DNA of 51,639 nucleotides, taken from positions 1-51,639 of the forward strand of contig JAFKMZ010000021.1 of the NCBI GenBank assembly GCA_017305055.1, written 5' to 3'. The position numbers and the translations under genes were made by a program. Shown here one piece after another: positions 39,847-47,741 of this stretch. The notes below the pieces were generated by a model. It saw only the letters and a program-made list of their open reading frames with translations. It did no database searches and was not told where the DNA came from. How positions within the stretch are numbered: position 1 is the stretch's first letter; each line of letters starts with the position of its first letter. Source of the stretch: Lysobacterales bacterium. Lineage in GTDB: Bacteria > Pseudomonadota > Gammaproteobacteria > Xanthomonadales > Rhodanobacteraceae.

Positions 39847-41198
39847 GCCGGGCCCGACTTGCCACTGCGGCGACGCCGGCGACGCGGGCGCGGCGGATTG
39901 CCGGGCAGCGGCAAACCCGCGCCGTCCTGCGACGCGCCACCGGTCGAGGCAGGCAAAGCGGCAGACAAGACGTCGCGCGGCAACTGCTGCGCATGCGTCC
40001 ACCAGCGGCCAAGCTCGGCCATGGTTGACGACTCCCCGGCGCGCAGCAACAGGAAGTCGAAGGCAGCGCGGAACCGTGGGTGATCCATGAGCCGCAGGAC
40101 GCGCTTGCGCTGGAGCTGCTCGAAGCGCGGCTGCAGGGCCCAGATCTCCTCCACCGCGTAAGTGAAGCGCCGCGGCACGGCGACCCGCTGGCACTGCTCG
40201 GCGATCGTCCTGGCAGCGGCCTGCTCCCAGGCATCGCCGGCCGGCACGCCCTGGGCGACAGCAGCCTGGGCCACGTCGCGGACCTCGCCCCACAACAGCA
40301 CCGCATAGAGGAACGCCGGCGTCACCGACTTGTCGGCATTCACGCGCGCATCGGTATTCGCCAGGCCGGTCTCGATCAGCGCACGCAGCGCCTCATCGCC
40401 GCGCGCCAGCGCACGCGCCGTGGCCGGGAACATGAACTGCAGCAGGCCGCACTGCTCCAGCAGGCGAAAACTCTCCAGGCCATAGCCGGAAAGAAACATC
40501 TTCACGGTTTCGTCAAACAGACGCGCCGGTGCCGCATCGGCGAGCAGGGAGCCCAGGCTGGCAAACGGCTCCGTCGCCGCATCGTCGATGCGCATGTCGA
40601 GTTTTGCCGCCAGGCGTACCGCGCGCAGCATGCGCACCGGGTCCTCGTGATAGCGGGTGGCCGGGTCGCCGATCAGGCGCAAGACGCGGTCTTCCAGGTC
40701 CTGCATGCCGCCGACGTAGTCGCGCACCGAAAAATCGCTGATGTCGTAGTACATGGCGTTGACGCGGAAGTCGCGGCGCACCGCATCCTCCTCGATCGTG
40801 CCCCATATGTTGTCGCGCACCAGACGTCCATCCACCAGGCGCCGGTCGCCGTCGCAGCCTTCCTCGCCCACGCCGCGGAACGTCGCCACCTCGATGATCT
40901 CGCGGCCAAACACGACATGGGCCAGGCGAAAGCGCCTGCCGATCAGGCGGCAATTGCGGAACAGGCGCTTGACCTCCTCCGGGGTGGCGCTGGTGGCGAC
41001 ATCGAAATCCTTGGGCTGGCGTTCGAGCAGCAGGTCGCGCACGGCGCCGCCGACCAGGTATGCGGCATGGCCCGATTCATTGAGGTGGTACAGCACGCGC
41101 AGCGCAGCCTTGCTGATGTTGCGACGTGAGATATTGTGCTGGTCGCGCGGAATGATCCGCAGCGCCAGCGTGGTGTCGGTCCCTGATTGTAGGTTCAA
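39843..41198 (-). CDS. pcnB: Poly(A) polymerase I
   Basis: This is a class II nucleotidyltransferase that polyadenylates RNA (451 aa from the chosen start). The catalytic site is LVGGAVRDLL followed by KDFDVATSA with Asp64 and Asp66. FRNCRLIGRRFRLAHV distinguishes it from CCA-adding enzymes. The C-terminus is basic (RPRRRRRRSGKSG). No ATG fits. TTG 41198 has AAGGA about 10 nt upstream, whereas TTG 41276 and GTG 41246 have none, so 41198 is a best guess. It heads the folK-panBCD operon and diverges from tRNA-Glu. Confidence 0.93.
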   Translation of the reverse strand: MNLQSGTDTTLALRIIPRDQHNISRRNISKAALRVLYHLNESGHAAYLVGGAVRDLLLERQPKDFDVATSATPEEVKRLFRNCRLIGRRFRLAHVVFGREIIEVATFRGVGEEGCDGDRRLVDGRLVRDNIWGTIEEDAVRRDFRVNAMYYDISDFSVRDYVGGMQDLEDRVLRLIGDPATRYHEDPVRMLRAVRLAAKLDMRIDDAATEPFASLGSLLADAAPARLFDETVKMFLSGYGLESFRLLEQCGLLQFMFPATARALARGDEALRALIETGLANTDARVNADKSVTPAFLYAVLLWGEVRDVAQAAVAQGVPAGDAWEQAAARTIAEQCQRVAVPRRFTYAVEEIWALQPRFEQLQRKRVLRLMDHPRFRAAFDFLLLRAGESSTMAELGRWWTHAQQLPRDVLSAALPASTGGASQDGAGLPLPGNPPRPRRRRRRSGKSGPA

Positions 41199-41347
41199 AC
41201 GGCTGGAATCCTTGAAGGCGAAGATGCCCGGTGTCCGCGCAGGCACCGCATCGGCGCGGCACCAATACGGCGCCAACGCAGGGCATCACCCGGTGAACTG
41301 GCCTGATGCCGTGGTGTCTTCAGCATCACCGAATGCAACAATTCCGT

Positions 41348-41353
41348 TATACT
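41348..41353 (+). promoter_or_regulatory. -10 element of tRNA-Glu
   Basis: TATACT lies 20 bp before the first base of the tRNA. The -35 region about 17 nt upstream (ATCACC) is weak. Confidence 0.45.
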
Positions 41354-41373
41354 ACTGCGCCTCGCGCTACAAC

Positions 41374-41449
41374 GCTCCCTTCGTCTAGTGGCCTAGGACA
41401 CTGCCCTCTCAAGGCGGCAACACGAGTTCGAGTCTCGTAGGGAGCGCCA
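41374..41449 (+). tRNA. tRNA-Glu (anticodon CTC)
   Basis: This is a 76-nt cloverleaf. The acceptor GCTCCCT pairs with AGGGAGC, the discriminator base is G, and CCA is encoded. The anticodon stem CTGCC/GGCGG has loop CTCTCAA with anticodon CTC at 41408-41410, reading GAG. The T arm has GTTCGAGTC. The sequence resembles bacterial tRNA-Glu from the CTTCGTCTAG of the D arm onward. It is a single gene, not in an rRNA operon here. Confidence 0.97.
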
Positions 41450-41457
41450 TCAGGTTT

Positions 41458-41669
41458 GTGCAATCTTCCATGATTGCGGCGATTTGGCTGAGCGGCAGGC
41501 CTGCGGGCTCTGCGCGCTTGACCAGATCAAAAGCGGCCATCCTTGGCCGAACTGTTCAAGTTGGTGCAATCGTCCGTGATCGCGGCGGTGTGGCGGCCGC
41601 TCAGGCCATGTGGTTTTTGCGCAATGGCCAGACTAAAGGCGGCCATCCTTGGTCGCACTCTTCAAAGAA
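41458..41669. repeat. 106-bp imperfect tandem duplication after tRNA-Glu
   Basis: Two units begin GTGCAATC at 41458 and 41564 and align without gaps, at roughly three-quarters identity by eye. Each contains a hairpin near its end: CGGCCA-TCCT-TGGCCG at 41534-41549 and CGGCCA-TCCT-TGGTCG at 41640-41655. This fills the gap between the tRNA and the ferredoxin gene. The hairpins could end tRNA transcription, although only short T runs follow. Confidence 0.75.
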
Positions 41670-41726
41670 GCGGCTCATCAGACATTCGTGAAACAGCTTC
41701 GGCTGGTGGGGCGTGGGGTTGGTGAG

Positions 41727-42050
41727 ATGACGTTTGTGGTGGTCGACAATTGCATCAAGTGCAAGTACACGGATTGTGTCGAGGTGTGCCCGGTCGACGC
41801 CTTCCACGAAGGCCCGAATTTCCTGGCCATCGATCCGGACGAATGCATCGACTGCACCCTGTGCGAGCCCGAGTGTCCGGCCGAGGCGATCTTCCCGGAT
41901 GACGCCGTCCCCGCAGGGCAGGAAGGCTTCATCGCGCTGAATGCGGAGCTGGCCAAACAGTGGCCGGTGCTCACCGCGCGCAAGGACCCGCCGCCCGACG
42001 CCACGGCGTGGGACGGCAAGCCAAACAAGCTGCCGTTGCTGGAACGCTGA
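41727..42050 (+). CDS. fdxA: 7Fe ferredoxin FdxA
   Basis: This 107-aa electron carrier begins [22 protein letters not shown], giving the ligand set of one [3Fe-4S] cluster. [12 protein letters not shown] follows for one [4Fe-4S] cluster. The C-terminal extension ([22 protein letters not shown]) is normal for the proteobacterial group. Start ATG 41727 matches the invariant MTFVV N-terminus. No consensus promoter was identified in the duplicated region upstream. Confidence 0.96.
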   Translation: MTFVVVDNCIKCKYTDCVEVCPVDAFHEGPNFLAIDPDECIDCTLCEPECPAEAIFPDDAVPAGQEGFIALNAELAKQWPVLTARKDPPPDATAWDGKPNKLPLLER

Positions 42051-42089
42051 GGCCAATCCCACCCGTTCGGGGGCCCCGCCTGCGGGCGC

Positions 42090-42668
42090 TCAGCCGCCGA
42101 GGCGGGACTTCAAGCCATCGACGACCTTGCCCACGGCAGCGGCGCCACCCTCGGCACGCACCTCGCTGCTGTCGCTGCCGCTGGCGCTCACACGAATCAC
42201 CACCTGGCCGGAACCGGCCGATTGGGCTTGCTCGGCGCCACGCTTGCCGCGGTGGAACAGGCGCTTGAAGAAGCCAGGCTTCTTCACCTCGGCCTGGGCG
42301 AGCTTCAAGGTATAGCTGTGGGCCTCGTCGTCATGGCCGAGCACCTGCCCCAGGTCACCATGCTCCAGCACCCTGCCGACGCGCTGGTAGGTGCTGTTGA
42401 CGGTGTCCTTCAGCACGAAGCCGTCACTGACCTGACCATTCTCGGCGGCAGGCGCCCTGGCCTCGCTGTCCAGCTGGTTCGCACCGGGCGGCGGCACGAC
42501 CAGGGCCGCCGAGGTCGACGGGCGGTCCAGACCGGGCGGGATTTCCAGCGGCGATTCCTGTTTGGCGGTCTCCCATGCCTTTTGCGAGTGAAACATGCCG
42601 CACCCGGAGACCAGCAACATGCTGGCGACGAGGGCGGACAGGGCCATGAGGGGCAAGGTCTTGTTCAT
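42090..42668 (-). CDS. bamC: BamC/NlpB-like outer-membrane lipoprotein
   Basis: This 192-aa lipoprotein has lipobox LVSGC (Cys23). ESPLEIPPGLDRPSTSAALVVPP matches the unstructured N-terminal lasso of BamC, and a single helix-grip-like domain follows (SDGFVLKDTVNSTYQRVGRVLE...). E. coli BamC is much longer, with two such domains, so this is a short form. It follows dapA on the same strand, as nlpB does in E. coli. The assignment rests on the lasso-like segment and the position. Confidence 0.75.
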   Translation of the reverse strand: MNKTLPLMALSALVASMLLVSGCGMFHSQKAWETAKQESPLEIPPGLDRPSTSAALVVPPPGANQLDSEARAPAAENGQVSDGFVLKDTVNSTYQRVGRVLEHGDLGQVLGHDDEAHSYTLKLAQAEVKKPGFFKRLFHRGKRGAEQAQSAGSGQVVIRVSASGSDSSEVRAEGGAAAVGKVVDGLKSRLGG

Positions 42669-42699
42669 GTATGGGTTCCAGGGAATGGGTCAGGTGCCG

Positions 42700-43602
42700 C
42701 TATGCGGTGGCAGACAATGCAGGGGACGCAAGGGCGGACAAGGTCTTCCGCAGGCGGTCCCGCTCGGGCCCCGCCTGCAGTTCCAGCAGCGGCAGACGCA
42801 ATGCCGCCGAACCCAGGCCGAGCATCGACAGGCCAGCCTTCACCGCAATCGGGTTCGGCGCACAGGCCAGCGCCTGCAGCAACGGCACAAACGCAGCCTC
42901 CTGCTCCGCCGCCGCCACCGCATCGCCGCCAATGGCTGCATCGCACCAGGTCCGGAACCGGCGCGGCAGCAGGTTCGCCACCACCGAGACGGTGCCGGCG
43001 GCGCCAGCCAGCATCGCCGCTCCCGCACTGCCGTCGTCACCGGACAGATAGACGAAATCCCCGCGCGCAAGTTCCGCCAGCGCATGGATGCGCTCTACGC
43101 TGCCGCAAGCCTCCTTGATCCCTACGATGCGCGGATGGTCGCGCAAGGCCGCTACCGTGGCCGGCTGCAGGTCGCAGCCGGTACGGCTCGGCACGTTGTA
43201 GACGATGATCGGCAAGCCAGCACGCTCGGCGATTTCCAGGAAATGCCGACGCAAGCCCTCCTGCGTGGGACGAACGTAGTAAGGCGCGACCACCAGGGCG
43301 GCATCGGCGCCCAGCGCCGCGGCCCGCCGCGTCGCCGCCAGCGCCTTGGCCGTCGCCGCATCGCCGGTGCCGGCAATGACCGGCACCCGGCCGGCGACAT
43401 GCTCCAGCGCAAAGCCGAGCAGGCGCTCGAACTCATCACCTTCCAGCAGGTGCGCCTCACCAGTCGAACCAGCCACCACCACGGCCTGGGTGCCGCCATC
43501 CAGTTGATGGTCGAGCAGGCGGCCGAACGCCGCCAGGTCAATCGCGCCATCGGCCCGGTACGGGGTGGCCAATGCACATATACTTCCGCCTATCGCCAAC
43601 AT
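42700..43602 (-). CDS. dapA: 4-hydroxy-tetrahydrodipicolinate synthase
   Basis: This 300-aa aldolase condenses pyruvate and aspartate semialdehyde for lysine and diaminopimelate synthesis. Schiff-base Lys163 in GIKEACG, Tyr135 in IVYNVPSRTG and Thr47 in AGSTGEA are all present. Start ATG 43602 gives a normal length; the frame is open 348 bp further upstream, but that overlaps gcvR on the other strand. It diverges from gcvR and is followed by bamC after 31 bp. Confidence 0.95.
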   Translation of the reverse strand: MLAIGGSICALATPYRADGAIDLAAFGRLLDHQLDGGTQAVVVAGSTGEAHLLEGDEFERLLGFALEHVAGRVPVIAGTGDAATAKALAATRRAAALGADAALVVAPYYVRPTQEGLRRHFLEIAERAGLPIIVYNVPSRTGCDLQPATVAALRDHPRIVGIKEACGSVERIHALAELARGDFVYLSGDDGSAGAAMLAGAAGTVSVVANLLPRRFRTWCDAAIGGDAVAAAEQEAAFVPLLQALACAPNPIAVKAGLSMLGLGSAALRLPLLELQAGPERDRLRKTLSALASPALSATA

Positions 43603-43702
43603 GCATCTCGCCTCAGGCAAGCCCGGCATGTTACTTGCCGCCTCGCATGACGGGCAAGTAAGCTCGGGCGGACCATTCACCATCTTTCGTGCAGCGCAAC
43701 CC

Positions 43703-44284
43703 ATGTCGCCGGTAAAAACGTTGAAACCCACTTCCGTTCCTGCACGCACCATCGTCGACACGCAATTGCTGATCCACGCCTTGGGCGCGGCCTCGCGCTC
43801 GCCGCTGCTGGACCTGTCGCAGCGTATCGCCGACTCGGGCTGCAACCTCGCCGAATCGCGGGTCGCCACCATCGGCACCGAGATTTCGCTGATGCTGCTG
43901 GCCACCGGTGCCTGGGATGCCATGGCCAAGCTGGAGACCGCGCTGGACAAGCTCGCCCGAGACGACAGCCTGCACCTGGTGCACTACCGGACCGGACCGC
44001 GCGAGGGCAGCTCGCACCAGTTGCCCTACCTGGTCGAGGTGGTGGCGGCCGACCACCCCGGCATCATTGCGCACATCGTCGAATTCTTCAGTCAGCACAA
44101 CATCAGCGTCGAGCAGCTGAACTCCATGCGTTACCAGGCCATGCAGACCGGCGCCGACATGTTCCAGGCGCAGTTCACCATCGGCATCCCGGCCGAAATC
44201 CACATTGCCGCGCTGCGCGACGACTTCCTGGAACTGTGCGATGGTCTCAACCTGGATGCGATCATGGATCCGGTGAAGTTCTGA
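43703..44284 (+). CDS. gcvR: Glycine cleavage system repressor-like protein, two ACT domains
   Basis: This 193-aa protein has two ACT-type domains: LLIHALGAASRSPLLDLSQRIADSGCNLAESRV and LVEVVAADHPGIIAHIVEFFSQHNISVEQL. That is the GcvR arrangement, where the protein binds glycine and restrains GcvA. The setting dapA (divergent), gcvR, bcp is the same as in E. coli. The chosen start is ATG 43703; an upstream ATG at 43628 is also possible, and no ribosome site is strong. Confidence 0.85.
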   Translation: MSPVKTLKPTSVPARTIVDTQLLIHALGAASRSPLLDLSQRIADSGCNLAESRVATIGTEISLMLLATGAWDAMAKLETALDKLARDDSLHLVHYRTGPREGSSHQLPYLVEVVAADHPGIIAHIVEFFSQHNISVEQLNSMRYQAMQTGADMFQAQFTIGIPAEIHIAALRDDFLELCDGLNLDAIMDPVKF

Positions 44285-44339
44285 GCGAGGCCACGACCAT
44301 GAACTCCCACGCCAGCATGCGGCTCCGCGAGGTCCGGCA

Positions 44340-44801
44340 ATGATCGCCGTCGGCGAGCGCGTGCCGGCGCTCAGCGGCTCGACCGCCGACGGCAGCACCC
44401 TGCGCCTGTCCAGCTTCAAGGGCCAATGGGTGGTGGTGTACTTCTACCCGAAGGACAACACGCCCGGCTGCAGCAGCGAGGCGCAGGCGTTCCGCGACCT
44501 GTACGCCGAATTCCAGGCGCACCGCGCGCAGGTCATCGGCGTTTCCCGCGACTCGGCCAAATCACACGCCAACTTCGCCCAGAAGTACGCCTTGCCGTTC
44601 CCCCTGATCGTCGACGGCGACGAAACCTGGTGCCGCGCCTTCGACGTCATCCACGAGAAGGTGCTGTACGGCAAGCGCCACCTTGGCATCGTGCGCAGCA
44701 CCTTCCTGATTGCACCGGACGGCAAGCTGCACGCCGAATGGCGTGGGGTGAAGGTGCCGGGCCACGCGCAGGCGGTGCTCGACGCCATCACCGGGAAATG
44801 A
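44340..44801 (+). CDS. bcp: Peroxiredoxin Bcp (PrxQ)
   Basis: This thiol peroxidase of 153 aa has peroxidatic Cys44 in YPKDNTPGCSSEAQAF. The usual resolving cysteine five residues later is Gln49, so the enzyme would need another partner thiol; one more cysteine lies in ETWCRAFD. It reduces hydroperoxides in the cytoplasm. Start ATG 44340 follows gcvR by 55 bp, as in E. coli. Confidence 0.93.
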   Translation: MIAVGERVPALSGSTADGSTLRLSSFKGQWVVVYFYPKDNTPGCSSEAQAFRDLYAEFQAHRAQVIGVSRDSAKSHANFAQKYALPFPLIVDGDETWCRAFDVIHEKVLYGKRHLGIVRSTFLIAPDGKLHAEWRGVKVPGHAQAVLDAITGK

Positions 44802-44934
44802 TGCCGCACACCACGCGCAAAACCGCGGTGCGATCCACTCCGCCTGCCAGTTCGACCCTGCATCGCAGTCAGGCCCGTGCGGTCGTGCACTGCTGCCCAA
44901 GACCTCATTCCTCCCTGCCCCTGGAGCCTCGCGC

Positions 44935-46314
44935 ATGACCGCAGGCAAGCGAATCTACGCGCTCGACACCAACGTGCTGCTGCACGACCCCACTGCCCTG
45001 TTCCATTTCGAGGAACACGACGTGTTCATCCCGATGACCGTGCTGGAGGAGCTGGACGAAAAAAAGCAGGGCATCTCCGAGGTGGCGCGCAACGGCCGCC
45101 AGGTCAGCCGATTCCTCAACGAACTGATCGAGCGTCATGGCGTGCACGACCTGCGCAGCGGACTGGAGCTCTCCAACCCGCACGGCATCCGGCTCAAGCG
45201 CGGCAAGGAAGTGGGTCGGCTGTTCTTCCAGCAACGCACCAGCAACAACCACGGCAAGGCCGACAACCAGATTCTCACCGCGATCGTCGACCTGCGCGAC
45301 CAGAACCCCGAGCGCACGGTGATCCTGGTCAGCAAGGACATCAACCTGCGCATCAAGGCCAGCATCTACGGCATGGTGGCCGAGGATTACGAGAACGACC
45401 GCGCGCTGGACGACTTCTCGCTGCTGTACACGGGGGCCACGGAGTTGCCGGCAGACTTCTGGGAGACGCATCCGGAGGTGACGTCCTGGAACGACCACGG
45501 CCGCACGTTCTACCAGTTGCGGCGGCGCAAGGCCGAGGAATGGTTTCCCAACCAGTGCCTGTACCTGCCCGGCGACAACGAAGTCGAGCTGCGCGTGCAG
45601 CAGCTGGACGACAAGTCGGCCACCCTGGTGCTGCTGGACGACCACTCGCACGCCAACCACCACGTCTGGGGCATCGGCGCGCGCAACCGCGAGCAGAATT
45701 TCGCGCTCAACATGCTGATGGATCCGGAGGTCGACTTCGTCACCCTGCTCGGCAACGCCGGCACCGGCAAGACCCTGCTGGCCCTGGCCGCCGGGTTGGC
45801 GCAGGTGCTGGACCAGCAGCGCTACCGGGAGATCATCATGACCCGCGCCACGGTCTCGGTGGGCGAGGACATCGGCTTCCTGCCGGGCACGGAGGAGGAG
45901 AAGATGACGCCGTGGATGGGCGCACTCACCGACAACCTCGAGGTGCTGACCAACCCCGAGGATGGCGGCAGCTGGGGCCGCCAGGCCACCAACGACCTGC
46001 TCGCCGCGCGCATCAAGATCCGCTCGCTCAACTTCATGCGCGGGCGCACCTTCCTCAACCGCTACCTGATCATCGACGAGGCGCAGAACCTCACCCCGAA
46101 GCAGATGAAGACCCTGATCACGCGCGCCGGGCCCGGCACCAAGATCGTCTGCCTGGGCAATGTCGAGCAGATCGACACGCCCTACCTCACCGAGACCACC
46201 TCCGGCCTCACCTATGCGGTGGACCGCTTCAAGAGCTGGGAGCACTCGGCGCACATCACCCTGCGCCGCGGTGAGCGCTCGCGCCTGGCCGACTTCGCCG
46301 CCGAATCGCTGTAG
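44935..46314 (+). CDS. PIN-PhoH protein (ribonuclease-ATPase)
   Basis: This is a fusion of 459 aa. The N-terminal PIN domain (about 5-150) has RIYALDTNVLLHDPTAL with acidic Asp11. The C-terminal PhoH ATPase (about 250-455) has Walker A GNAGTGKTLL (aa 273-282) and LIIDEAQN. Such PIN-PhoH proteins (YlaK type) are thought to unwind and cut RNA. It starts at ATG 44935 with GGAG upstream. No antitoxin-like partner gene is seen next to it. Confidence 0.93.
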   Translation: MTAGKRIYALDTNVLLHDPTALFHFEEHDVFIPMTVLEELDEKKQGISEVARNGRQVSRFLNELIERHGVHDLRSGLELSNPHGIRLKRGKEVGRLFFQQRTSNNHGKADNQILTAIVDLRDQNPERTVILVSKDINLRIKASIYGMVAEDYENDRALDDFSLLYTGATELPADFWETHPEVTSWNDHGRTFYQLRRRKAEEWFPNQCLYLPGDNEVELRVQQLDDKSATLVLLDDHSHANHHVWGIGARNREQNFALNMLMDPEVDFVTLLGNAGTGKTLLALAAGLAQVLDQQRYREIIMTRATVSVGEDIGFLPGTEEEKMTPWMGALTDNLEVLTNPEDGGSWGRQATNDLLAARIKIRSLNFMRGRTFLNRYLIIDEAQNLTPKQMKTLITRAGPGTKIVCLGNVEQIDTPYLTETTSGLTYAVDRFKSWEHSAHITLRRGERSRLADFAAESL

Positions 46315-46430
46315 CACCCGCGCCTTCCATTGTCCCGAGCGACCGCCGGGTGCGGCAATCGGCCAATCGGTTCGACGGTGGCGTACGAGTAGAATACAGA
46401 CCGGTCTGCCGTCTTCGGGTGTCTGTCGCC

Positions 46431-47375
46431 ATGCTCGCCACCGCGCGCCTTGTTTTGCTCGCCGTGCTCGCATTCTTCGTGCTGTGCGTGCTGCTGGTGC
46501 ATCTGCGCGGCCGGGTGCGCCTGAAGTTCCGGCGGCAGCTGGTCGACCACTCGGCGGTGTTTGCGCCGTACAACCTGCTGATGTACGCGTTCTCGGCAGT
46601 ACCGGCGCGGCCGATCCTCGACCGCCGCGGGTTTCCGCAGCTCGACCGCATCCAGGCCAACTGGCAGACCATCCGCGACGAAGCGCTGGCGCTGTCCGAC
46701 GAGGGCCGCATCCGCGCCGCGGCCAAGGGCAACGACGCCAGCTTCGCCAGCTTCTTCAAGCAGGGCTGGAAGCGCTTCTACCTCACCTGGTACGGCGAGC
46801 CGCTGCCCTCGGCGCTGGCCCTGTGCCCGAAGACCGTGGCCCTGGTGCAGTCCATCCCCGGCATCAAGGCGGCGATGTTCGCCACCCTGGCGCCGAACAG
46901 CCGCCTGAACCCGCATCGCGACCCGTTTGCCGGCTCGCTGCGCTACCACCTCGGCCTGATCACCCCGAACTCGCGCGACTGCGCCATCTTCGTCGACGGC
47001 GAGGAGCATGCCTGGGGCGACGGCAAGGACGTGGTGTTCGACGAGACTTTCGTCCACTGGGTCGAGAACAAGACCGACCAGACCCGGGTCATCTTCTTCG
47101 CCGACGTGGAGCGCCCGCTGAAATCGCGCCTGATGCGCACCATCAACCACCGCGTCGGCGCGTTCATGGGCAAAATCACCGCCTCGCCGAACGACGACGG
47201 CAGCGAAAAGACCGGCTTCGTCAACCGCCTGTTCGCACTCGGCCAGCGCTGGCGCAAGCCGGGCGGCAACGCGTTCAAGCGCAGGCACAAGCGCCTGTAC
47301 AAGACCACCAAGTACGCCGGCATCTGCGTGCTGCTGTGGGTGCTGATTGCCGCGCCCTGGCCGTTCCTGCGCTGA
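46431..47375 (+). CDS. lpxO: Aspartyl/asparaginyl beta-hydroxylase family, LpxO-like
   Basis: This Fe(II)/2-oxoglutarate dioxygenase of 314 aa has iron ligands His162 and Asp164 in NPHRDPFAG and His209 in DETFVHWV, with the RVIFF oxoglutarate strand following. One membrane helix lies at each end (LVLLAVLAFFVLCVLLV and YAGICVLLWVLIAAPW). This is the layout of LpxO, which 2-hydroxylates a lipid A acyl chain. A protein substrate cannot be excluded. Start ATG 46431; a GTG at 46422 is a possible alternative. A 366-bp gene-free stretch follows. Confidence 0.86.
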   Translation: MLATARLVLLAVLAFFVLCVLLVHLRGRVRLKFRRQLVDHSAVFAPYNLLMYAFSAVPARPILDRRGFPQLDRIQANWQTIRDEALALSDEGRIRAAAKGNDASFASFFKQGWKRFYLTWYGEPLPSALALCPKTVALVQSIPGIKAAMFATLAPNSRLNPHRDPFAGSLRYHLGLITPNSRDCAIFVDGEEHAWGDGKDVVFDETFVHWVENKTDQTRVIFFADVERPLKSRLMRTINHRVGAFMGKITASPNDDGSEKTGFVNRLFALGQRWRKPGGNAFKRRHKRLYKTTKYAGICVLLWVLIAAPWPFLR

Positions 47376-47420
47376 GGCTTGGGCGGTAAGGCCCCTGCAC
47401 TGCGCGTCGTTCCAGCACAG

Positions 47421-47671
47421 GCGCACTGCTGTCCGGAACGTTTTCGGAAGCCCACGCGCCCCTGCTGTGCCACTGTCTCTGTTGCCATTTTCCGCGGAGC
47501 AACGCCTCGGCGTCATTCCCGCGAAAGCGGGAATCCAGGGCTTTGCCGGTGGTGACGGAAATGCGAAAAGCGCCTGGATTCCCGCTTTCGCGGGAATGAC
47601 GACGTAGAGTATTTCGCGATCTTGGGGCGGGATCCCGATGCGTTTCCGAAACGTTCCGGACAGCAGTGCGC
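47421..47671. repeat. Nested double palindrome (copy 3 of the dRS3-like element inside a second inverted repeat)
   Basis: The outer arms 47421-47449 and 47644-47671 are inverted copies that differ by a single base deletion. They share CGTTCCGGACAGCAGTGCGC. Inside lie 29-bp perfect arms 47511-47539 and 47573-47601 containing ATTCCC-GCGAAAGC-GGGAAT, separated by 33 bp. The 366-bp gap 47376-47741 contains no gene; all open frames in it are translations of the repeat. It follows the hydroxylase gene and precedes the convergent isocitrate dehydrogenase stop. Confidence 0.88.
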
Positions 47672-47741
47672 TTTTGCGGGAATGGCGACGGAGTGGTGTG
47701 GCGAGTGCACTCCCAAAAACCGTCCGAATCGTGGTGTGGGC

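Noticed and set aside
41458-41691. 77-aa frame over the tandem repeat after tRNA-Glu
   Set aside because: It only translates the 106-bp repeat. The same short peptide recurs in different frames, so it is repeat, not gene.
47513-47716. Small frames with PRKRES and AKAGIQ peptides
   Set aside because: These peptides are the usual translations of the palindromic element.
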